A stretch of 27,500 nt of DNA, from NCBI GenBank assembly GCA_012295275.1, contig CM022674.1, positions 5,466,436 through 5,493,935 of the forward strand, given 5' to 3'. This DNA comes from Chrysomallon squamiferum (lineage: Eukaryota; Mollusca; Gastropoda; Neomphalida; Peltospiridae). The notes below the pieces were generated by a model. That model ran no database searches, was not told the DNA's origin, and saw nothing but the letters and a program-made list of their open reading frames with translations. Shown piece after piece: positions 20,225 through 27,500 of this stretch; positions within the stretch are counted from its first letter, which is position 1, and each line of letters opens with the position of its first letter. Position numbers and translations under genes: made by a program.

Positions 20225-20308
20225 TTTTATTATATTTTACTTGTTTATTTTCTTGTACTTTATTTTTTATTTATTTATTTATTTATTTTTTTATTTTTTT
20301 TTTTTTTA
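19917..20308 (+). repeat. Long degenerate (TTTA)n tract
   Basis: About 390 bp of TTTA units broken by TTTTG, TTCA and T-run variants. It is the longest tetranucleotide tract in the window. The Phe/Leu/Tyr/Ile frames, which look like transmembrane proteins, are artefacts. Confidence 0.9.
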
Positions 20309-20975
20309 TTGGTCATCTCGTTAACATAGTTTTTCTGAGAAAATAATCTAATTGTAATTTACGTTTACTTTACATAATTTTACAACACAACAATAAAACA
20401 AAATTATTGTAAAACTTTTGAATAGTTTTCTTACTCTTGATCACTAAGAACATTATATTTTCCCCATTTAAAAAGAAAAGAAAAAAAAAAAAAAAAAAAA
20501 AAAAAAAGATTCTTCTTCAATTTAACGTTCCAAATGAAGAACATTATTTTGCTCAGTTGTTTAATTAAAAATCTAAATTCAATTACTAGTCTCAGAAAAA
20601 AAGAAAAGAAAAAAACAGAAGATAAAAATCTATTTGTTGTAATTACAAAGAAAATCTTTAAGAGTTTTCTGTTCTGAAATTAACTAAAGAGAAAACTGAC
20701 GATATTTCTTAGGTTTCTTTATTCATTAAGATTTTTTTTTTTTTTTTACTGAATTAAATTAGTTAATTAAATTTGATCTTTCTATGTCTCTAATTCTTAC
20801 ATCAGCTGTTTTTGATTTTTGTAGTTTTTGTAAATATAAAAAAAAAAAAAAAAAGTTTTGTAATTAAAGAAATACAATTGTAAAACTAATCAGTTAACTC
20901 TTTTCTTCTTTTGGAATTTTTTATTTCATTTTCCTTCTTCTTCTTCTTTTCCACTCGCTATTTTTCTTTTACATT

Positions 20976-20981
<6 letters not shown>
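20309..20981. other. AT-rich DNA with A- and T-runs
   Basis: A27 at 20481-20507, T16 at 20732-20747 and A17 at 20838-20854 in otherwise featureless sequence. Confidence 0.6.
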
Positions 20982-21006
<25 letters not shown>

Positions 21007-21050
21007 TCATTCTCTCTCTAATTATCTCTCTCTCTCTTTTTCTTCTCTTT

Positions 21051-21085
<35 letters not shown>

Positions 21086-21101
21086 TTAATATGTAATTAT
21101 C
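20982..21101 (+). repeat. Duplicated (TA)n block
   Basis: TA tracts at 20982-21006 and 21054-21082 are each followed by TTCATT and then TAATTATCT, suggesting a tandem duplication of about 75 bp with a CT-rich insert in the first copy. Confidence 0.8.
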
Positions 21102-21442
<341 letters not shown>

Positions 21443-21776
21443 ACAATTTAAACAACAAAGTGAAAAGTTTACTAACTGCACCGTTCTAAAACAAACGTAA
21501 TTAATCCTACATACGAGTTTGCGTTTGTTTTTTCCCAGTTTAGCTTGCGTAACTTTCGGTCAAATGTACCTACTAAAATAACTTGACAAGACTAAATATT
21601 ATGTACACAGCCAGTTTTTTTTTGTGGGTTTTTTTGCGAGAGAAAAAAGAAAACCAAAAGAAAAGGATCGATAATTTTCATTATCACCGCTGGAATTCTT
21701 TTGTATTAAGAAAACTGAAAGCTGAAATCTTTTGTAATAGAAAAAAAAAAAAAAAAGACCTGATATGTCGCTTTAA
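21443..21776. other. Unique AT-rich DNA, no gene seen
   Basis: Ordinary sequence with A16 at 21741-21756. It ends in a pyrimidine-rich stretch leading to CTGATAG at 21792-21798, a weak acceptor before the Asp-rich tract. Confidence 0.5.
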
Positions 21777-22329
21777 TCTGTTTGCTTTCGTCTGATAGAC
21801 TTCTACAACGACGACGATGATGATGATGATAATGTTGAAGCTGATGACGATGATGATGACGATGAAGGAAAAACATATGATTATTATGACAAAGATGATG
21901 TTGATGGTGATAATGATAATAATTATGATGATTATGACGGTGATGAAGAAAAGTTAGGTGAATATGATAAAAAAAAAAAAAAAAAGAAGACCGATGATAA
22001 TATTGATGAAGATGCTGATTATGATGGAAAAGATGATGACGACGTCGACGATGATAATGATGATGATGATGATGACGATCGTGATAATGATGACTATGAT
22101 TTAGTAAAATTAGATGGATATGAAAATGTAATTGTCATACTGATGATGATGTTGACGGTACCGATGATGATGATGATGACGATGGCGGTGAAGAAAAAAA
22201 TATTATCAATGTGACGAAGACGATGATGATGTTATGGTGATGATGATGATGATGATGGTGACAGTAAAGACGAAAAGGAAAATGTATATGACAGTAAAGA
22301 AGAAGAATGTGATGATGACACTTGTAATA

Positions 22330-22362
<33 letters not shown>

Positions 22363-22406
22363 GTACTGATGGCGATGTCTACGAAGATATGAAGAAGAAT
22401 ATATAA
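21777..22406 (+). pseudogene. Asp-rich open tract: degenerate (GAT)n or acidic-protein relic
   Basis: From 21777 to a TGA at 22212-22214 one frame is open for 145 codons without an early ATG. It encodes mostly Asp with Asn, Tyr, Glu, Gly and Lys, including a Lys7 run from an A17 tract. The acidic reading then steps to the other two frames (about 22142 and 22213) and returns to the first at 22230, ending ...VYEDMKKNI and TAA at 22404-22406. ACAGTAAAGA repeats exactly 30 bp apart (22261, 22291), keeping register. Most codons are one step from GAT, so a decayed microsatellite is the simplest reading. An acidic low-complexity coding exon that lost its frame is the alternative. Confidence 0.4.
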
Positions 22407-22470
22407 TGACACTGATGATGAAAATTAATTAATTTACATTTCTTTATTCCCTTCTTTCTTTCTAACTCTT

Positions 22471-22501
<31 letters not shown>

Positions 22502-22556
22502 CTTATATATTTATTTGTTTTGAAAATCGGTTCAAAAGATTTTTTTTTTTTTTACA
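22407..22556 (+). repeat. (TTTA)n and T-run
   Basis: TTTA units at 22470-22515 and a T13 run near 22541-22553. Confidence 0.85.
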
Positions 22557-23195
22557 AAAACAATCCGAAAAAGCAGTCTTGTTAAATAAACGAGTAACAT
22601 AAAACAACAAACGTCTTGTGCATATAAAATAATAATACTGGAAACGGGAACAAATAAAACCGTCTTGAGACCTTTTCAAGCCAACTAGACAGGTCTCACC
22701 TCGATATTATTGATCGGCGGAACATTTTAATTGGACGCGGTAAGCAACACCTTAATGTCGCGCAACATCTGCTCAATATGTAGCGTCTTTATTTTAAAGC
22801 CAGATTTTTGTTGTTGTTTTTTCCTCTGCCGCTAATCTATATATAGAGATGTCGCTGTGATCTTTTTTTTCATTCTTTCTTTCTTTTCTTATTCCTATTG
22901 GTTGTTTTGTAGCTGCATCTATAATCCTTAACCTTTCACTTACTTGGTGCAAGCGGACTTCCTTCCTTCCCCTAAGTAAATCCGTCAAAGAATACACAAA
23001 TTATCTGCACTAGTGTTTGAGAAGCGTTCGCTTGATATGAATTATGTATGCATTTTATCGGGAAAATTTGACAATGTTGGTGCTTAATTTTAAAAATGAC
23101 GTGATGACGAATATATGACGTTATTACGAATATACGAATTTTTTGTCATGGGCTGGTATACGTTTCCAGACAAGGATGTATCCAGCAGTTTCCAG
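22557..23195. other. Unique DNA, no supported gene
   Basis: A pyrimidine-rich run ending TTTTGTAG at 22911 resembles an acceptor, and one frame after it is open to 23013, but no donor or match supports an exon. GAGACC and GGTCTC near 22675-22698 form a 6-bp stem. Two tandem 19-bp units lie at 23096-23133. Confidence 0.4.
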
Positions 23196-23198
23196 CAG

Positions 23199-23300
23199 TT
23201 ACACACACACACACACACTCAAACATACACATACATACAGATACATATACACATATACACATACACAGCCAAACACACGCACACACACATACACATTTAA
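23199..23300 (+). repeat. (CA)n/(ATAC)n tract
   Basis: CA and ATACA steps, same type as 4323-4848. Confidence 0.9.
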
Positions 23301-23392
23301 GAGAAAATTTGATTATATAAATTTATATAATAAAATAATTTACTTTAATAAAGTCCCTGTAACGATGATTTTTGTTTGCGCACCTATTCATA

Positions 23393-23470
23393 CATGTATG
23401 TATGTGTGTATATATATGTATATGTGTGTATATATATGTATATGTATGTATGTATGTATGTATATTTATG
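23393..23470 (+). repeat. (TATG)n/(TG)n/(TA)n tract
   Basis: TATG units interleaved with TGTG and TATATA. Confidence 0.9.
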
Positions 23471-23675
23471 TACTTGTGCATGTTTTGGCTTATTTCTTTA
23501 TAGAATAACTTTTTTTTTTATTATTTTGAAAACTGTGTTCAAAACAGACATCACAGCGCTCTTCCGGTTTTGAAAGCGTTGTAATCTTTGCTTGTAGCCC
23601 CAGAAAATCCCGTTACACTATTCATAATACATTATCATCTGATTATCATGAAAATAAGATTTCCTTTCATTGCAG

Positions 23676-23788
23676 TCTGCATAATTAAATCAAAAACAGT
23701 GGCATGTATTCGCGACACGAACGAACGATTATATTTCACTCACTTTGATCAGCACGACAACGTGTCCGAAGCTACTGTTGGTTCGTGA
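23676..23788 (+). CDS. Candidate terminal coding exon, unrecognised protein
   Basis: A strong acceptor (TTTCCTTTCATTGCAG, AG at 23674-23675) has a plausible branch site CTGAT about 33 nt upstream (A at 23642). The exon opens with two bases of a split codon and reads 36 residues to TGA at 23786-23788: starts CIIKSKTVACIRDTN, later ERLYFTHFDQHDN, ends SEATVGS. Composition is balanced and free of simple repeat, unlike nearly all other frames here. LYFTHF recalls the FFHFS-type RNP2 strand of cold-shock domains, but the match is too short to name a family. Two AATAAA signals follow at 24129 and 24141. The upstream exon must lie outside, or be one of the candidates in, this window. Chance remains possible. 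Confidence 0.4.
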
Positions 23789-24128
23789 CGTTTGTGCTCA
23801 ATTATTTTGTAATTCCCCTAGTGACGTCATAAATAACGTTACCTAGCTCTTTGTCACGTCATAATGTATTTCCTTAGTAATACAAGGATTAACAGAAACA
23901 GTGATAATACGCTGTTTGGAAAAATAATATCCGTTATTATTATTATTTTTTTTTTTTTTTTTTTGATGTAATGTTTTTATTTTTTTTATTTATTATTATT
24001 ATTATTTTTTTTTTTTTTTTTTTTTCTCTGAAATGTTGTCCCACCTGATTTCCATACCTTTTTTTATAGATGTTTTAAGGCTTAATAACATTGTTATTAC
24101 TTCTTAAAATATATCTCTAGGTGGTATC
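23789..24128 (+). other. Possible 3'UTR with ACGT motifs and T-runs
   Basis: TGACGTCA lies at 23822-23829 and TCACGTCAT near 23853. T19 (23946-23964) and T21 (24005-24025) are interspersed with ATT units. It lies between the candidate terminal exon and the AATAAA pair, so it would be 3'UTR if that exon is real. Confidence 0.3.
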
Positions 24129-24165
24129 AATAAATGAAGTAATAAACTTCTTATTGCATTGGTCT
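24129..24165 (+). terminator. Tandem AATAAA polyadenylation signals
   Basis: AATAAA at 24129-24134 and again at 24141-24146, followed by a T/G-containing stretch (TTGCATTGGTCTAG). This is the arrangement expected of a cleavage and polyadenylation site about 350 bp after the candidate stop codon. AATAAA is common in AT-rich DNA, so confidence is low. Confidence 0.3.
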
Positions 24166-24571
24166 AGACGTTCTTTCATTACGTATTGCAAAGTATGACT
24201 GTAAAAAAAAAAATACAATTACAAAACACACAAACTTCCACAGATGGAGTCATGACGTCACTGCATACGTAATACACTGATATTTCTTATTTTGTTTATT
24301 TTTATTTCGCTATATCAGTCCGCCCTCTACGTTTATTTTTGATCTACGAGCTTACGTCATAGTAAATACGTATTAGGTGTGTCGGATTAGGGAGAGTGGT
24401 TTACTAATTTTAGGCTGGTTCATCGTCCTGTTACGTAATGAAGATTTACGTAAAATTAGTAATACGTCTTCCAATGTGAGTATCGTGTTTAATACTTCAA
24501 GTATATTATACCAGTCAGTTCAGTAACCTTTTCTATCAGGACAGTATGTATGTGTTTATTAATCTTCACTG
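24166..24571. other. Unique DNA rich in ACGT motifs, no gene seen
   Basis: Contains TGACGTCA at 24253-24260 and many TACGT strings to about 24466 (see the finding on the ACGT cluster). No open frame or repeat unit was recognised. Confidence 0.45.
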
Positions 24572-24572
24572 C

Positions 24573-24603
<31 letters not shown>

Positions 24604-24734
24604 CACACATACACACACACATATATACATAAATACACACACAGAGAGAGACACATATATATATATACACACAAACACATACACATATATATGCACACAT
24701 ACACGGAGATGAACATAAATACATATATATACAA

Positions 24735-24766
<32 letters not shown>

Positions 24767-24838
24767 GAGTGTGTGTTTGTCCATATATATATATATATAT
24801 ATATATATATCATATATCATCATCATCATCATCATCAT
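24572..24838 (+). repeat. (TA)n-(CA)n-(TA)n-(CAT)n field with a hairpin
   Basis: TA at 24572-24599, CA/ATAC steps to 24757, a hairpin-forming CA/TG segment at about 24723-24792, TA at 24783-24810 and CAT units at 24811-24838. Confidence 0.9.
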
Positions 24839-24849
24839 TATTGACAATA

Positions 24850-25560
24850 ACATATAAAAATTAAGTTCTAATACCTGTGGGTACCCTTCAAAAGTTCCAT
24901 CGGCGTATTTATTACAGTTTTATCGCCTTTGTCATCATCACAGACATCGTCAAACAGAGTAGACGAGAGTTAAAGTAACTTTTAAATACCTCGGAACCCG
25001 AGATAAAATCTTTGTTGCCTTAATCTGACAGCATGATGTTGTCGTTATCGTCAACAACGTCGTCGTCGAATGCAGCACGTAAAAGTTAAGATAAATTAAA
25101 GCCCGTCTGTTCTCGATACAAACTGTTGGGTTTTTTTTATAATCCCTTTCGTCATCGACGTGATCATCATCATCATAGACGTCATCATCATCATTGACAT
25201 AAGCATCATTACACAGTAATGTATAAAGTATGTCATGGATACAATATCTTCCCCCTCTCCCACCGTCTTTAGCTCCACCCTCAGTCAAAGTTTTTATTGG
25301 CTTCTCTGTAATCCCCGTCATTGTCAGTGGTCATCGACATCGACAACGTCGACAACAACGTGTACACGTTAAGGTAGGTTTATAAAAAAAAATGCCTCTG
25401 TCCCCGACATAAGTTCTATTGGCTTGGCTATGGTTTATTTGTTAATGATATATAAACTATGGCCTAGCCATTGAAACTCCAGTTGGAATGACTGAGGTTT
25501 CGTCGTCTTTGTTGATACGCCGTTGCGTCCGTTGTGGTCATCGTAGTTGTGCCCGTTGTC
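24850..25560 (+). repeat. Degenerate tandem array, 110-155 bp units
   Basis: Units share TTAAG..A..., ACCT or GCCT, TCCGAGATAAA-like, TTGG and AATCC segments followed by a GTC/ATC-rich stretch. Anchors (TTAA) lie at 24861, 24970, 25086 and 25369, with a decayed unit near 25214 and a possible partial one near 25440-25550. Minus-strand translation through two neighbouring units stays open in one frame. No known satellite or gene was recognised. Confidence 0.55.
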
Positions 25561-25579
25561 GTCGTCGTTATTGTTGATG

Positions 25580-25584
<5 letters not shown>

Positions 25585-25611
<27 letters not shown>

Positions 25612-25800
25612 CGCCGTTTTGGTTTTTTTTTTTTTTTTTGTTTGTTTTGTTTTCGCCGTTATTGATGTTTTATTTATTGGTTTGTTTTGTCGTAGTTGTA
25701 TACGTTTTATTTATTTATACGTGACGTCGTTGTTGCTGATGTTTTATTTATTTGTGTTTTCTGTTGTTGTTGTTGTTCACCTTCTGTAATGCTGTAGCTG
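25585..25800 (+). repeat. T27 and T17 runs, TTTA and TTG units
   Basis: T27 (25585-25611) and T17 (25623-25639) flank CGCCGTTTTGG. TCGCCGTT recurs after the second T-run, so a T-tailed block may be duplicated. TTTA and TTG units continue to about 25777. Confidence 0.8.
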
Positions 25801-26215
25801 TCCTTACTTGCTTTATTTCATGGCATTGTTAGTGGCTGTTTTGTTTTCTGCTTTTTTTTATTTATTATCCTGTTTGCAGTTTGTTGTGTCCGTAACATTG
25901 ATTTAATTATTTCTTGTTGTAGTTTCTCTGTTTTATTTGTTTTATTTGAACATTCATTTGTGCGTAAAACTTCAATGTGTTCAATTATTTAAACTACGAC
26001 GTCGATTTTAAATCTGAGAAAAAAATTACAAATGTTTTACACTCAATGCAGCCCATTGTTAATTGTAACAACTTTTTAAGTCTTAATTACTTACTTACTT
26101 ATTTATTTGTTTATTTATTTTTCTATTTCTACGTAATTTCAAAGTTCAGAGTCGGGTGTGAAATCTTAAACGATAACAAAAACACCAACAACAATAACAA
26201 CAACAACAATAATGA
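25801..26215. other. T-rich DNA, no gene seen
   Basis: TTTA and TTAC units at 26085-26121; CAA/AAT units begin at 26185. Otherwise featureless. Confidence 0.5.
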
Positions 26216-26290
26216 TAATAAATAGTAGTAGTGGTAGCAGTAGTACTAGTTGTTGTTGTAGTAGTAGTAGTAGTAGCAGCAGTAGTAGCA
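26186..26290 (+). repeat. (CAA)n, (AAT)n, (AGT)n, (TTG)n and (AGC)n graded triplets
   Basis: Short triplet blocks change from ACA to ATA, then AGT, TTG, AGT and AGC. This is similar in kind to the graded array at 5415-5547. Confidence 0.85.
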
Positions 26291-26825
26291 AAAAAAATGT
26301 ATACGTTTCATTTACTTCCATTAGAATATTATTTTTGACTTTTCCTTTTTTAAAATTCACCTCTCTCATACTTTTATTTTTGAAGTGTAACTTTTCTCCG
26401 CAAGCCCGAGATGCAATATCTTTTTCAAATTACTTTTCTTCTTTTTTTTTCTTTTCTTTTTTTATCCTGATATACTCAATTTTACGAGAAGAAAAAAAAT
26501 ATATTAAACAGAAAGAATAAATCCGGTTTTTAGAAGTAATTCGCAGTGCAAGATCCGATTTTTCGCGTGTCCATTTTCCCCAGTCGAATATTCGCTCATT
26601 CGGAAAACCTCGTGCTGATTACGGGTTTATCCGATCTAATCGGCCTAGATATTTCTGACAGCGAAGTTAGAGCAGCCGTCAAACTTCGTAACAGTAAATA
26701 CAGACTTTGTAGACATTAAAAAAAAAGAGAAAAAAAGAAAATAAAAAGACTTAATCCAATACAGCTGATATTAGCTGATGTCTTATCTGCAGTCAATGTT
26801 TGTTAATGGTTTAGAATGAGACTCT
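26291..26825. other. Unique DNA, no supported gene
   Basis: Pyrimidine-rich to 26465. A CpG-containing stretch at 26520-26700 shows no exon-like frame with splice signals. Confidence 0.45.
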
Positions 26826-26849
26826 AAAAAAAAAAAAAAAAAAAAAAAA
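26826..26849 (+). repeat. A24 homopolymer
   Basis: Unbroken A24, possibly a sense-strand retroposon tail. Confidence 0.9.
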
Positions 26850-27306
26850 TACGGAAAAAGCCGAAGTGTGGTTCTTAGGACTGAAACTCAATCATCCTCG
26901 GTCGCTGTCGGGAAAATTCCCGTTCCAGACATTTAACCGAATCGACAGCTTGTAAGTAGCTCCTTTTATAGACGTTTAGCTTACAGGATCGGTCTTCCTT
27001 TGGTGCAACAATGTGGTTATTTCCCGTTCCAAACAGTCTCTCAGTCAGTCAGTCAGTCAGTCGCAGGATCCTCAATTTTTTTTTTAACATTTTTTTTTTT
27101 CGGTCATTTCTCACTGCAGCCACTTCTTAAATCTCGAGGTCAAATTCTCTGACCATCAAATGGGTTAATTCCCCATTCATCAGTGTGTCCCATGGCCTGT
27201 GTAAAAGGCTGAGATATTTGTGTTGTGGGGAAAGAGCTTATTAAAAGATCTATGGACCTAATCGATACGACTAACTCGCTGAAAATCGCAGAAGTATTTT
27301 CTCTTC
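26850..27306. other. Unique DNA with CCCGTTCC motifs and (TCAG)n
   Basis: CCCGTTCCAGAC at 26919 and CCCGTTCCAAAC at 27023 lie 104 bp apart. TCAG units fill 27041-27060. GAGGTCAAATTCTC near 27137 weakly resembles a B box. AATGGG and CCCATT near 27161 form a 6-bp stem. These would fit decayed SINE fragments, but no complete element was defined. Confidence 0.4.
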
Positions 27307-27333
27307 TTTTTTTTTTTTTTTTTTTTTTTTTTT
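27307..27333 (+). repeat. T27 homopolymer
   Basis: Unbroken T27; the 167 bp after it, to the window end, hold nothing recognisable. Confidence 0.9.
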
Positions 27334-27500
27334 GCGGTCAATATATCGTTTCTAAAATAAATGATCGTAGGGAGGCAAAGTATTTCGAAGCGACGAGGCC
27401 CTAATTAGGAAACATTTCAGAGACCTTGTTTAGTTAGTGTTAGAATAGTGCTGTGTAATAATGTTAAAGAAATTGGTAAACGTCACGAATGACTGAAATC

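Noticed and set aside
19901-20346. 142-codon Phe/Leu/Tyr/Ile frame resembling a multi-pass membrane protein
   Set aside because: It is the translation of a (TTTA)n tract with the same motif in all frames.
22675-22698. GAGACC/GGTCTC hairpin as a regulatory element or terminator
   Set aside because: A 6-bp stem with a long loop is common by chance.
22794-22997. 67-codon minus-strand frame of fair composition
   Set aside because: It begins with GTG, not ATG, and lies opposite a pyrimidine-rich stretch; no splice pair bounds it well.
24950-25321. 123-codon minus-strand ORF with an Asp-rich middle
   Set aside because: It lies wholly inside the degenerate tandem array and its features follow the repeat units; kept as a finding about the array, not as a gene.

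Overview
The window looks like non-coding DNA from a repeat-rich animal genome. It is AT-rich and densely packed with microsatellites: (GA)n, (CA)n, (TA)n, (ATT)n, (TTTA)n, (TAC)n, (GAT)n and an ATTAT pentamer. It also has many A/T homopolymers of 20-36 bases, while CpG is still common. No conserved protein domain, rRNA, clear tRNA, CRISPR array or prokaryotic gene layout is visible. The texture would fit a lophotrochozoan, most likely a cephalopod mollusc such as an octopus; that is an inference from composition, not from a recognised gene.

Layout. Bases 1-600 hold a degenerate array built on TGACGTCATCATTTCTAAT, plus a G-quadruplex-type run. A CpG-richer patch at 1655-2012 ends in a consensus splice donor. 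Bases 2190-5550 are mostly compound microsatellites. A 31-bp minisatellite fills 5673-6055. A large inverted-repeat element (arms about 180 bp) spans 6511-7882, with SINE-like fragments beside it. Bases 8500-11430 carry more GA/CA/ATTAT tracts, a 76-codon ORF, and the first copy of a dispersed repeat that contains its own (CT)n(CA)n. Bases 11430-14000 contain two LINE-like 3' tails, a 91-codon minus-strand ORF and a possible 31-nt microexon. Bases 14000-20310 hold further microsatellites, a tRNA-derived SINE candidate and two CpG-rich patches. Bases 20310-22410 hold another copy of the dispersed repeat and a 600-bp Asp-rich GAT tract. The best exon candidate is 23676-23788, followed by an ACGT-motif cluster and tandem AATAAA signals. 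Bases 24850-25560 are a degenerate tandem array of 110-155 bp units. The rest is AT-rich sequence with homopolymers.

How it may fit together. Three exon candidates with splice signals (1943-2012, 13957-13987, 23676-23788) are all on the + strand, and long homopolymers are mostly poly-T on that strand (11 poly-T against 3 poly-A of at least 20 bases). Both facts would fit a window lying largely in long introns of a + strand gene that ends near 24160, with retroposons tolerated mainly in antisense. This is a hypothesis: no exon here could be tied to a known protein. I found no convincing new molecular system. The signals most worth following are the TGACGTCA-centred repeat family, the large inverted repeat, the microsatellite-carrying dispersed repeat, the Asp-rich tract and the candidate terminal exon.
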